30,885 nucleotides of DNA from CAVAWX01 sp963614215 (GTDB lineage: Bacteria > Actinomycetota > Coriobacteriia > Coriobacteriales > QAMH01): the NCBI GenBank assembly GCA_963614215.1, contig CAVECB010000021.1, positions 1 through 30,885 on the forward strand, given 5' to 3'. The notes under the pieces were generated by a model, which searched no databases, had not been told where the DNA came from, and saw only the letters and a program-made list of their open reading frames with translations. Position numbers and translations under genes: made by a program. Shown here in pieces: positions 6,198 to 13,569 of the stretch. Positions within the stretch are counted from its first letter, which is position 1. The number at the start of each line of letters is the position of its first letter.

Positions 6198-8093
6198 TCA
6201 GCTGTCGAGGTCGAGTATGACGGCGTGGAGGTCTTCGGCCACCTGCCTGGGCACGCCGGGGGTGGCGGCCAGCTCCTCGAGCGTGGCCTCGCGCATCTTC
6301 TTCACGCTGCCAAACTTCTTCATCAGCGCCTTCTTGCGTGCCGGCCCCAGCCCCGGGACCTCGTCGAGCACGGAGGCGACCATGCCCTTGTCGCGCAGTT
6401 CGCGGTGGAAGGTGATGGCGAAACGGTGCGCCTCGTCGCGCACGCGCTTCACCAGATACAGCGACGGCGAACCCGACGGCAGCACAACCGGGCCTTCCTC
6501 GTCCCAGGGCACGAACAGCTCCTCGTCTTTTTTGGCCAGCCCGGCCACCGGAATGTCGAGGCCGAGCGCAGAAAGCTGACCAAGCGCGGCGCTCAGCTGC
6601 GGTTTGCCGCCGTCGAGTATGAGCAGGTCGGGGCGCGCGCCAAAACGCCCGTCGGCCATGCGCTCGGGGGCGTAGCGCCTGCCCAGCACCTCGGCCATCA
6701 TCTCGAAGTCGTTGGCCTCGCCGAAATCGCGGCGAATTTTGAAGCGGCGGTACTGCGACTTGTCGGGGCGCCCGGCCGTGAAGACGACCATGCTGGCCAC
6801 CGAGTAGTTGCCGTGCATGGTCGAAATGTCGAAGCACTCGATGCGCATAGGCGGCGCGGGCAGGGCCAGCGCGCTTTCCAGCTGCAGCAACGCCATGTCG
6901 ATGCGCTCCTCGTCGTAGCGGGTGCGCGCCTTAAAGCGCATGAGGGCGTGCCGCGCGTTGGTCTCGGCCAGGCGCAAAAGCTCGTGGCGGGCGCCGCGCT
7001 TGGGCACCGTCACGCGCACGCGGGCGCCGTGCGGCGAGGCCAGCCGCTCGGTAAGCCAGCTCTCCAGCGGCCGGGCCAAATCGTCTGGCAGCGCCTCGGC
7101 CAGCACCACCTCGTGGGGCAGCTCGTCGGTGCCGTCGTAGTAGCGGGCAAGAAACTGCCCGGCGAACTCGTCGGCGTCCACGTCGAGACCTTTGTCCAAG
7201 ATGAAGTCGTTGGAGACAACCACGCGCCCCTCGCGCACCACGAACACATGCGCCGCGCCGATGGTCTCTTCGCGGAAAAACCCCACGATGTCGGCGTCGA
7301 TGGCGTGCTCCAGGACGGCTTTTTGCTTCTCGCGCAGCGCCTGAACCGCCTGCAGCCTGTCGCGTATGCGCGCGGCGCGCTCGAAGTCCAGCTCGGCGGC
7401 GGCGGCCTCCATCTCGCCGGCCAGCTCGCGGGCAAACTCGTCGCGCTTGCCGCTCAAGAAGCGCTCGGCCTTCTCCACGTAGGGCGCGTAGTCTTCAGGG
7501 GTGATGGCGCCGCAGCAAGGGCCCAGCCCATGCCCAATGTGGTAGTCAAAGCAGGTCTTGTCGTCTGGGCTCGGCGCGTGCCCTGCGGCCAGCTTTCGCC
7601 GCGTGGCGCGATAGCGGTCGCAGCTCGTGCGACACAGCGGTACGATGCGGCGCAAGGTGTCCACCGTTTCGCGGGCGGCGCGGGCATCGGTATAGGGGCC
7701 GAAGTAGCGCGTGCCCTTGCGGTGCTTCTCGCGCGTGTACTTTATGGCCGGGTAGACGTCGTCTTTTGTGAGGGCGATGTAGGGGTAGCTCTTGTTGTCT
7801 CTATAGTCCACGTTGAAGGGCGGGTGGTGCTGTTGGATGAGGTTTTTCTCCAGCACCAGCGACTCGGTCTCGTTGTCCACGACGACGTAGTCAAAGCTAG
7901 CCACCTGCTCCATCATCACGGGAATCTTCGCCCGTTCATCAGAGCCGTTCACGTACTGGGACATGCGCACGCGCAGGTTCACCGCCTTGCCCACGTAGAG
8001 GATGGCGCCGGCCGCGTCCTTCCACAGGTAGCAGCCGGGTTTTTCCGGGACGCTTTTCAGCTGCTCGCGTATGCCGGGCAGGCGCTCGCTCAC
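6198..8093 (-). CDS. uvrC: Excinuclease ABC subunit UvrC
   Basis: This is a 631-residue UvrC, normal length. It makes the dual incisions around a DNA lesion handed over by UvrA-UvrB. Residues about 15-95 are the GIY-YIG nuclease (GCYLWKDAAGAILYVGKAVNLR). Residues about 205-240 are the UVR motif that binds UvrB (ELDFERAARIRDRLQAV). The RNase H-like second nuclease includes ECFDISTMHGNYSVASMVVF and LLILDGGKPQL, and a helix-hairpin-helix pair ends the protein (LDEVPGLGPARKKALMKKFG). The cysteine region (CRTSC, TCFDYHIGHGLGPCCG) is spaced by an insertion of about 20 residues compared with the usual Fe-S cluster segment. The start is GTG at 8093, in a GTGA overlap with the upstream transferase gene. 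Confidence 0.96.
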   Translation of the reverse strand: MSERLPGIREQLKSVPEKPGCYLWKDAAGAILYVGKAVNLRVRMSQYVNGSDERAKIPVMMEQVASFDYVVVDNETESLVLEKNLIQQHHPPFNVDYRDNKSYPYIALTKDDVYPAIKYTREKHRKGTRYFGPYTDARAARETVDTLRRIVPLCRTSCDRYRATRRKLAAGHAPSPDDKTCFDYHIGHGLGPCCGAITPEDYAPYVEKAERFLSGKRDEFARELAGEMEAAAAELDFERAARIRDRLQAVQALREKQKAVLEHAIDADIVGFFREETIGAAHVFVVREGRVVVSNDFILDKGLDVDADEFAGQFLARYYDGTDELPHEVVLAEALPDDLARPLESWLTERLASPHGARVRVTVPKRGARHELLRLAETNARHALMRFKARTRYDEERIDMALLQLESALALPAPPMRIECFDISTMHGNYSVASMVVFTAGRPDKSQYRRFKIRRDFGEANDFEMMAEVLGRRYAPERMADGRFGARPDLLILDGGKPQLSAALGQLSALGLDIPVAGLAKKDEELFVPWDEEGPVVLPSGSPSLYLVKRVRDEAHRFAITFHRELRDKGMVASVLDEVPGLGPARKKALMKKFGSVKKMREATLEELAATPGVPRQVAEDLHAVILDLDS

Positions 8094-9409
8094 CGCGTGT
8101 GCGCCCCGACATGGTCATCGCCGCCGGCCTCGCCGTTTTCAGCGCCGGCTTCACCATGTGCGCCATCCGCAGCTTTACCACCCGCTTCACCGCCTGCAGC
8201 GCCGTCCAAAATATCTGCCTCACCGGCTCCGGCGTGCGCTTTAGCGCTTCCGGCGTCCGCTTCACCATGCCCCGCGCCCGCGTCTGTGCCCGCGGCCTCT
8301 CCCGCATCCGCATCCGGCGCATCAGGCTTCGTGTGCTGCAAGACCGGCCCGAACAACCCGAGGTAGTGGATGATGAAGGCCGAGGCCACGAGCAGCACGA
8401 GGAGCAGTCCATATTTCAACGCGCCCTCGGTATTCCACAGAAGCGTCGCGCCCACGCACAAGATGGCCGTCCATCCGTAGATGACGAGCACGGCCTTTCG
8501 CTGGGTGAAGCCGCGCCGCAGCAGGCGATGGTGGATGTGGCCGGTGTCGGGCTGGTCGATGCGCTGGTGCCCGCGCAGGCGGCGGATGATGGCCGAGAAG
8601 GTGTCGATGACGGGCACACCGGCAATGACGATGGGCACCGCGAGAGCCGTAATCGACGAGAAGCGCGCCGCGCCCAGCAGGCTGACCGTGCCGAGCATCA
8701 TGCCGATGAGCAGGCTGCCGGAATCTCCCATGAAGATGGAGGCAGGGTTGAAGTTGTAGAAGAGAAAGCCCACGCAGATGCCTACGAGGATGATGGCCAC
8801 GAGGGCGGCGTCGTTGCGCATGAGGCCGACCGTGAGGACAAACAGCGACAGCGCCGAGATGCCCGTAATGCCCGCCGCCAGCCCGTCCAGCCCATCGATG
8901 AGGTTGATGATATTGGCGAAGGCGACGAGGTAGAGGATGGTGATGGGGTATGCCCAGATACCTAAGCCTATGACCATGTTGGTGAAGGGGATTTTGAAGT
9001 TGGAGAGCAGGGTGCCCGTGAAGGCGATGATGCACGCGGCGACGATTTGGCCGGCAAGTTTCACCCAGGGAGGTAGCGAACGTACGTCGTCTGCCACGCC
9101 CACGGCCGTGATGCAGGCAAGCCCGGCGAGCACGCCCACGAGCTGGCCGTTGAAGATGCCGTCTGCCACGACCGGCCCTATCCAGACGCCGGCCGCGTCG
9201 CATATGCACTCGAGGGCCACGGCCACGAGCACGCCGGCAAACATCGCGACGCCACCCATGCGCGGGACGGCCGTCTTGTTCACGCGCCTACCGCCCGGCT
9301 TGTCCACGATGCCATGGCGTATGGCAAAGCGGCGCACGACGGGCACGAGCAGCGCCGTCGCGAGCAGGGCCACGCAAAAGGAGACGAGATAGTGCCACCA
9401 GGTAAGCAT
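8090..9409 (-). CDS. WecA/TagO-family undecaprenyl-phosphate N-acetylglucosaminyl-1-phosphate transferase
   Basis: A 439-residue polytopic membrane enzyme of the PNPT family, which transfers a sugar-1-phosphate from a UDP-sugar to the lipid carrier and so starts synthesis of wall teichoic acid, arabinogalactan or other surface glycans. About ten or eleven membrane segments are visible. Family motifs are present in order: GVADDVRSLP, NIINLIDGLDGLAAG, NFNPASIFMGDSGS and the cytoplasmic HIHHRLLRRG loop. These histidines and the MGDSGS motif favour the WecA/TagO/RgpG group over MraY. Residues 359-439 form an Ala/Gly/Asp/Glu-rich tail of low complexity. No ribosome-binding site is visible upstream of the ATG at 9409; TAAACT seven bases before it suggests a leaderless transcript. 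The gene is coupled to uvrC by a GTGA overlap. Confidence 0.9.
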   Translation of the reverse strand: MLTWWHYLVSFCVALLATALLVPVVRRFAIRHGIVDKPGGRRVNKTAVPRMGGVAMFAGVLVAVALECICDAAGVWIGPVVADGIFNGQLVGVLAGLACITAVGVADDVRSLPPWVKLAGQIVAACIIAFTGTLLSNFKIPFTNMVIGLGIWAYPITILYLVAFANIINLIDGLDGLAAGITGISALSLFVLTVGLMRNDAALVAIILVGICVGFLFYNFNPASIFMGDSGSLLIGMMLGTVSLLGAARFSSITALAVPIVIAGVPVIDTFSAIIRRLRGHQRIDQPDTGHIHHRLLRRGFTQRKAVLVIYGWTAILCVGATLLWNTEGALKYGLLLVLLVASAFIIHYLGLFGPVLQHTKPDAPDADAGEAAGTDAGAGHGEADAGSAKAHAGAGEADILDGAAGGEAGGKAADGAHGEAGAENGEAGGDDHVGAHTR

Positions 9410-9445
9410 GACGCGTAGTTTAGCGCATGTGCGGCGCGGGGACGC

Positions 9446-9451
9446 TACAAT
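9446..9451 (+). promoter_or_regulatory. -10 candidate for a leaderless methyltransferase transcript
   Basis: TACAAT (five of six) ends eight bases before the methyltransferase ATG at 9460, so transcription would start at or beside the start codon. No ribosome-binding site precedes that ATG. On the other strand TAAACT sits seven bases before the divergent ATG at 9409. The whole divergent gap is only 50 bases. No -35 is convincing. Confidence 0.4.
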
Positions 9452-9459
9452 GACGCGCT

Positions 9460-10257
9460 ATGGACAAGGAGACCGCAGAGAAACTGGCGCAGGCGACTTC
9501 GCGCTTCTACGCCGCGCAGGGCGGGTCGTTTTCCGCGACGCGCACAAAGCCTTGGGCGGGGTGGTACCGCTGCGCGGACATGCTGGTCGAGCTGGCCGAA
9601 AAAGGCGGCGCGGACGGTGCCCTGGAGCTGCTCGACCTTGCCTGCGGCAACCTTCGCTTCGAGCGCTTCATGCACGAGGCGCACCCGAACCTTTCGATGT
9701 CTACGTATGCCGTGGACGGCGACGATGCCCTGGTCTTCGACTTGGCGCACGGGATGGATGCGACAGGCGAGCTGGCCTACCAGCACCTCGATATCGTGGA
9801 GGCGCTCAAGACCGAACGCGCCTTGCGCGATGCACTGGAGGCGCCTGCTTGCGACAGCGCCGTGTGCTTTGGCTTCTTTCATCATGTGCCGCAGTTTTTG
9901 TGGAGGAAGCGCCTGCTAGACGCCCTTGTGCAAAGCGTGCGGCCGGGCGGACTGGTCTTCGTCACACTGTGGCAGTTCGCCGCCGACGACGACGCGCGAG
10001 AAAAAGCAGCCGCTTCCACCGCGCGGGCAGTGGCCGAGTTGGAGATAGACCCCGACGAGCTGGGGGCGGGCGACTACATCTTGGGCTGGCAGAACACGCC
10101 GGGTGTATGGCGCTACTGCCATCATTTCTCCGACGCGGAAATCGAGCGCCTCGTGGCTTCGCAAAAGGGGGCGCATGCCGCACGCCTGGCTGCGGATTTC
10201 AGGGCCGACGGACGCGGCGGACACGCGAACCGCTACCTCGTCTTTAAGCGCGCCTGA
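9460..10257 (+). CDS. Class I SAM-dependent methyltransferase, Trm9-like
   Basis: The product is 265 residues and is the only plus-strand gene in the window. SAM-binding motif I is ELLDLACGNLRFERF near residues 56-70. The N-terminus FYAAQGGSFSATRTKPWAGW and the FGFFHHVP segment with a following RPGGLVFVTLWQF strand recall the Trm9/ABH8 methyltransferase group, which in eukaryotes methylates wobble-uridine side chains of tRNA. Bacterial members are uncharacterised, so only the methyltransferase fold is secure; the tRNA substrate is an inference. The C-terminal NRYLVFKR strand also fits that group. The gene stands alone, divergent from the WecA-like gene and convergent with the C26 hydrolase. 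Confidence 0.8.
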   Translation: MDKETAEKLAQATSRFYAAQGGSFSATRTKPWAGWYRCADMLVELAEKGGADGALELLDLACGNLRFERFMHEAHPNLSMSTYAVDGDDALVFDLAHGMDATGELAYQHLDIVEALKTERALRDALEAPACDSAVCFGFFHHVPQFLWRKRLLDALVQSVRPGGLVFVTLWQFAADDDAREKAAASTARAVAELEIDPDELGAGDYILGWQNTPGVWRYCHHFSDAEIERLVASQKGAHAARLAADFRADGRGGHANRYLVFKRA

Positions 10258-10259
10258 AC

Positions 10260-10395
10260 GCCACGAAATCGCCGCTTTTCACTTCTTCCTCGCATGCGTT
10301 AACGGAAGCGAAAGGAGTTTCACTTCCGTTAGCGACAGACAAACGGAAGCGAAAGTGGTTTCACTTCCGTTAGCAGCAAGCAAACGGAAGTGAAG
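10260..10395. repeat. Phased 41-base tandem hairpin repeat
   Basis: Two full 41-base units occupy 10301-10341 and 10342-10382, and a third unit starts in phase at 10383 but only its first 13 bases are kept. In each full unit AACGGAAGCGAAA faces TTTCACTTCCGTT across a four-base loop, giving a 13-base stem with one C/A mismatch. The partial third copy has AACGGAAGTGAA, exactly complementary to the right arms. One period to the left, 10277-10285 keeps TTTCACTTC of a decayed copy. No T-run follows the stems, so they are not classical terminators, although they lie between convergent genes. Confidence 0.85.
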
Positions 10396-10427
10396 GCCTA
10401 TGGTCCGTGCTGGAAAGTGCGGGGTGT

Positions 10428-10472
10428 TTTGCCGCAAATTGCTTTGCCGCGGGTCGCTTTGCCGCGGGCCGC
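10428..10472. repeat. 15-base tandem repeat, three units
   Basis: Three adjacent 15-base units begin with TTTGCCGC: TTTGCCGCAAATTGC, TTTGCCGCGGGTCGC and TTTGCCGCGGGCCGC. They lie in the same convergent gap as the 41-base hairpin repeat, downstream of the C26 hydrolase. No function is apparent; slipped-strand duplication is the simplest origin. Confidence 0.8.
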
Positions 10473-10503
10473 ACGCCGGCGCGGGAAGGCGCGTGAACGG
10501 CGT

Positions 10504-11376
10504 CTAGAGCCACGGGCTGTCGGCGGAAAGTTGCGCTTTCTCGAAGGCGCCCTCCAGCCTGCCGCTCGAGCGCGCGAGGGCCGCTTCGTTTACCAACAGC
10601 GCAAAGAGGTTGCCCATGTGCTTTTCCTTGAAGAAAAACTCGGGGTGCCACTGCACGCCCAGCATGAAGGTGCGCTCCTCGGCCTCGATGGCCTCCACCA
10701 GCCCATCACTTGCCCAGGCGACCGCCGATAGCCCGCGCCCGAGCTCTTTTACCCCCTGGTGGTGAAAGGAGTTTGCCGCCAGCGTGTCGGTCTTCAAAAC
10801 GCTGTACAGCTTCGAGCCACGCCCGACAGAGATGTAGTGCGTGGTTTGGCCGGGGTCTTCAGATTGCCAATGCAGAAGGGGCGTGCGCGTGAGGGGGTCG
10901 ACGCCGGAAAACTCGCTGGGCAGATCCAGGTAGAGGCTGCCGCCGAAGAAGACGTTCATCGTCTGCATGCCCCGGCAGGTGCCCAAAAGCGGCACGTCGG
11001 CCTTCCACGCGTAGTCGAGGATAAGGTTTTCCACTTTGTCGCGCAGCGGGGTGATCTCGCCGAGCTTGTCGAAGGCCGCACCGCCCGTGTCCGCGTCGTA
11101 GCGTTCGGGGTCCACGTCGTGCCCGCCCGTGAGGACAAAGCCGTCTACCACGGGGAAAAGCCGCTCGTAGACGCGCATGTCGCGCGTGAGCGGCAATATC
11201 AGCGGCACGCCGCCGGCCACGACGATGGCGTTGATGTAGTGGTCGTTCACGCGCAGCAGATGCTCGGCCGGCAGCTGCGTAGGCACGATGGCGATGACGG
11301 GCGGGGTCGGACGCGTGCAGGCTATCTGCGCTATGTCGGCGTCGATGCGCCGGCGTTGCTGTTCTGCGATTTCCAT
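10504..11376 (-). CDS. Class I glutamine amidotransferase-like (C26) gamma-glutamyl hydrolase
   Basis: A 290-residue cytoplasmic hydrolase of the peptidase C26/PuuD family, which cleaves gamma-glutamyl amides such as gamma-glutamyl-GABA. The catalytic triad is visible: the nucleophile elbow LLGTCRGMQ with Cys134, and VQWHPEFF with His244 and Glu246. FVLTGGHDVDPERY near residue 80 is typical of the family. Family members can act on polyamine-derived or folate gamma-glutamyl conjugates; the substrate here is open because no puu genes are nearby. The ATG at 11376 lacks a clear ribosome-binding site and the start may be a few codons off. The gene lies 57 bases downstream of the GNAT gene, probably in one transcript. 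Confidence 0.85.
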   Translation of the reverse strand: MEIAEQQRRRIDADIAQIACTRPTPPVIAIVPTQLPAEHLLRVNDHYINAIVVAGGVPLILPLTRDMRVYERLFPVVDGFVLTGGHDVDPERYDADTGGAAFDKLGEITPLRDKVENLILDYAWKADVPLLGTCRGMQTMNVFFGGSLYLDLPSEFSGVDPLTRTPLLHWQSEDPGQTTHYISVGRGSKLYSVLKTDTLAANSFHHQGVKELGRGLSAVAWASDGLVEAIEAEERTFMLGVQWHPEFFFKEKHMGNLFALLVNEAALARSSGRLEGAFEKAQLSADSPWL

Positions 11377-11433
11377 GATGTGCGGATGCGAGTGCGGGCC
11401 GGGTGAAACGAAAGCGGCGTGCGATGCGCGGCG

Positions 11434-11967
11434 CTAGTCGATGACGGCCATGAGCTCGACGATGTCGGGCGCGAAGTGGCGCACCATCTCCAAAAACTCC
11501 TCGCCGCCCACCTCTCGCCCGCAGGCCATGATGTCGTAGATCTGGCCACCGTCGTCGGTGCGGAAATTCATGCGGGCAAAGCCGTTGCGCTCGTAGAAGA
11601 CCTGGCGACGGCGGCGTTGCTCGGCGTTGTCGGCCTCCTCGCGCACGGACTCGGCCTCCAAAACGATGGTCTTGCCAGGGTTTTGCAGCTTCAGGCTGTT
11701 CAGTATCTGCGTGCCGTAGCCCTTGGACTGGCACGTGGGCGAGACGGCCAGGTAGAACAGATAGACGAGGTCGTCTTTCACCATCCAATACGCCAGGCCG
11801 CTGAACTCCTCTTCATCGAAAAATGCCTGGAAGAACACGCCGTCTTGCTCGGCCAGCTCCAGCAGGCGCTCGTAGGAGACCAGCTCCTCGGGCGGAAACA
11901 CCGCCTGCATGAGGCATCTGACGTTTTCGGATATCTGCGAACCTCGGCGTACTTCCTGAATGCGCAT
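11434..11967 (-). CDS. GNAT-family N-acetyltransferase
   Basis: A 177-residue acetyltransferase-like protein. I chose the ATG at 11967 (MRIQEVRRGS), which follows a GGAGGG element about 11 bases upstream; the longer frame upstream is low-complexity and unlikely to be coding. The acetyl-CoA-binding core is LVYLFYLAVSPTCQSKGYGT, with the QxxGxG pyrophosphate loop, and the late motif RRRQVFYERNGF is the usual RxFYxxxGF of GNAT enzymes. The substrate is unknown. It precedes the C26 hydrolase. Confidence 0.85.
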   Translation of the reverse strand: MRIQEVRRGSQISENVRCLMQAVFPPEELVSYERLLELAEQDGVFFQAFFDEEEFSGLAYWMVKDDLVYLFYLAVSPTCQSKGYGTQILNSLKLQNPGKTIVLEAESVREEADNAEQRRRRQVFYERNGFARMNFRTDDGGQIYDIMACGREVGGEEFLEMVRHFAPDIVELMAVID

Positions 11968-12105
11968 TTCGCGTGCGCCCTCCTCTTCATCGAATGCGTG
12001 TCGTTGCTCCTCGCGCGCACTTTTCGGCGCGGGCACATCCACCGCAGGGCCGCTATCGCAAGACAGCCCGCTGCAAGGCATCGCCGCGCTTTCACGCGCC
12101 CGCAC

Positions 12106-12114
12106 ACCATAGCA
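12106..12114 (-). promoter_or_regulatory. Extended -10 candidate upstream of the GNAT gene
   Basis: TGCTATGGT on the minus strand is an extended -10 element lying about 140 bases before the GNAT ATG. No -35 is evident. It resembles TGC-containing elements before rapZ and metK. The 204-base gap holds no other recognisable feature. Confidence 0.3.
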
Positions 12115-12171
12115 CGCAAAACGGCGCGGCGGGCGGGCGGACAAGCGCGAAACATCAACTTTGCGACAACC

Positions 12172-13326
12172 CTACTCTCCGTCTTTTTTCTTGTGCATCG
12201 CGGCGGCAAACTCAGCCAAAAACTGAGGGATAGCCAGCTGCTGCGGGCACACCTCATGGCAGGCGCCGCAGGCGATGCAGGCATCGGGCTTGGCCTCGTC
12301 GCGCAGCACGCGATAGGACATGGGCGCGATGAAGCGGCCGGAATCGCGCGAGAGCTGCTCGTTGTAGAGGTAGATGAGGTGCGGAATGTCGAGATCTTGC
12401 GGGCAATGGTCGACGCAGTAGCGGCACGCCGTGCAGGGCAAGCCCTTCGAATACGCCAGGTCGTGGCCAATCTCTTCAAGGATGGCGCGCTCCTCGTCTG
12501 CAAGAGCCTTTTTCTCCCCAAAAATGGCGATGTTGTCGCGCAGCTGGTTCATGTCGCTCATGCCGGACAAGACGGTGACGATGCCATCGATGCCCTCGAG
12601 CCAGCGAAACGCCCACTCCGTGTCCGACATTCCCGGGCGCAGAGCAGCCAGGCGCTCGTGGTGCTGCTCGGGCAGGTCGCACAGGATGCCGCCGCGCAGG
12701 GGCTCCATCACGATGACGGGCAGGCCGCGTTCGGCGCAATAGGCGACCTTTGCCTTGGCGTCTTGGAACTCCCAGTCCTCGTAGTTCAGCTGAATCTGGC
12801 AAAACTCCATGTCGTCACCGTAGGCGTCCATGAAGCGCTCGAAGGTGTCGAAGCGCCCGTGCACAGAAAAGCCCAGATGGGCGATTTTGCCCGCGTCGCG
12901 CTGCTCCTTGAAATAGCTGACCGTGCCGTATTTCCCGTCGTCGAGGTACTGCTCGATGTTGACCTCGCACACATTGTGGATGAGGTAGAAGTCGAAGTGG
13001 TCCACGCGGCATTTCTCCAGCTGCTTGGCAAAAATCTCTTCGTGCTTGCCGAAATTGGCCACGTCGTAGCCCGGAAACTTGCTCGTGAGGTAAAACGAGT
13101 CGCGGTCAAAGCCTTCCAGCGCCGCGCCGACGGCCTCTTCGGAGTGCCCGCTGTGATAGCCCCATGCCGTGTCGAAGTAGTTCACCCCGTGCTCCAAAGC
13201 ATAGGCCACCATCTCGCGCGTGGCGTCGAAATCGGGCTTGGCCTCGTCGCCGTCGATGACGGGCAGGCGCATCGTGCCCATGCCAAGCGCGGATATCTTT
13301 TTGCCCTTGAAATCGTGGTAGTACAT
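12172..13326 (-). CDS. Aldo/keto reductase fused to a C-terminal 2x[4Fe-4S] ferredoxin domain
   Basis: A 384-residue protein starting at ATG 13326 (MYYHDFKGKKIS), the canonical N-terminus of this subgroup. Residues 1-280 are an aldo/keto reductase barrel: GMGTMRLP, NYFDTAWGYHSG (catalytic Asp52 and Tyr57), a Lys in YLTSKFPG and His in FYLIHNV. Residues 298-310 (CTACRYCVDHCP) and 350-361 (CIACGACHEVCP) each bind a [4Fe-4S] cluster. Such fused reductases are common in strict anaerobes and are thought to couple carbonyl or related reduction to ferredoxin-type electron flow; their substrates are mostly unknown. The ribosome-binding site is GAGAGGA. It lies downstream of the molybdopterin cluster but has its own upstream region. 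Confidence 0.92.
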   Translation of the reverse strand: MYYHDFKGKKISALGMGTMRLPVIDGDEAKPDFDATREMVAYALEHGVNYFDTAWGYHSGHSEEAVGAALEGFDRDSFYLTSKFPGYDVANFGKHEEIFAKQLEKCRVDHFDFYLIHNVCEVNIEQYLDDGKYGTVSYFKEQRDAGKIAHLGFSVHGRFDTFERFMDAYGDDMEFCQIQLNYEDWEFQDAKAKVAYCAERGLPVIVMEPLRGGILCDLPEQHHERLAALRPGMSDTEWAFRWLEGIDGIVTVLSGMSDMNQLRDNIAIFGEKKALADEERAILEEIGHDLAYSKGLPCTACRYCVDHCPQDLDIPHLIYLYNEQLSRDSGRFIAPMSYRVLRDEAKPDACIACGACHEVCPQQLAIPQFLAEFAAAMHKKKDGE

Positions 13327-13364
13327 GCGGCTCGTCCTCTCTCGTCGCGATTGCATGCCTGCCA

Positions 13365-13370
13365 ATTCTA
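13365..13370 (-). promoter_or_regulatory. -10 candidate of the aldo/keto reductase gene
   Basis: TAGAAT (five of six) lies about 39 bases before the start codon, placing the predicted transcription start near 13358. No -35 match is seen at the right distance. Confidence 0.35.
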
Positions 13371-13438
13371 CGCTTCGATGCACGGGCGGGCGCGTGGGGC
13401 GCGGCAAACGTCACGGCATCGAAACGGGCAGCGGATCT

Positions 13439-13518
13439 CACGGCAAAGAGGCGCGGCGTGTTCATGGTGAAAAGGGGCGCGGCGCGCTCATAGTGAAAAG
13501 GGGCGCGGCAACCCGCGC
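13439..13518. repeat. 26-base imperfect tandem repeat with a terminator-like hairpin
   Basis: About three copies of a 26-base unit occur; the two clearest 22-base cores are 13462-13483 and 13488-13509 (TCATxGTGAAAAGGGGCGCGGC). At its right end GCGCGG (13503-13508) and CCGCGC (13513-13518) enclose CAAC. Read on the minus strand this stem is followed by CCCTTTTC, so it could end transcription from the radical SAM gene, whose stop is about 50 bases before it. The T-run is short, so termination is likely but not certain. Confidence 0.5.
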
Positions 13519-13569
13519 GAGAAGGTAGGCAGGACAAGCCAGCGCACAAGAAAGGAGCACGGCAGCCCC

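Noticed and set aside
6141..8366. 741-codon plus-strand frame opposite uvrC
   Set aside because: Antisense shadow of uvrC and of the WecA-like tail; no motifs and no ribosome-binding site.
10277..10395. CRISPR-like array
   Set aside because: The 41-base period with 10-base variable ends is too short to hold spacers, the units are hairpins and no cas genes are present.
11419..13470. 683-codon plus-strand frame opposite the GNAT and aldo/keto reductase genes
   Set aside because: Runs across two real genes and a non-coding gap in an antisense frame; composition is that of a shadow.
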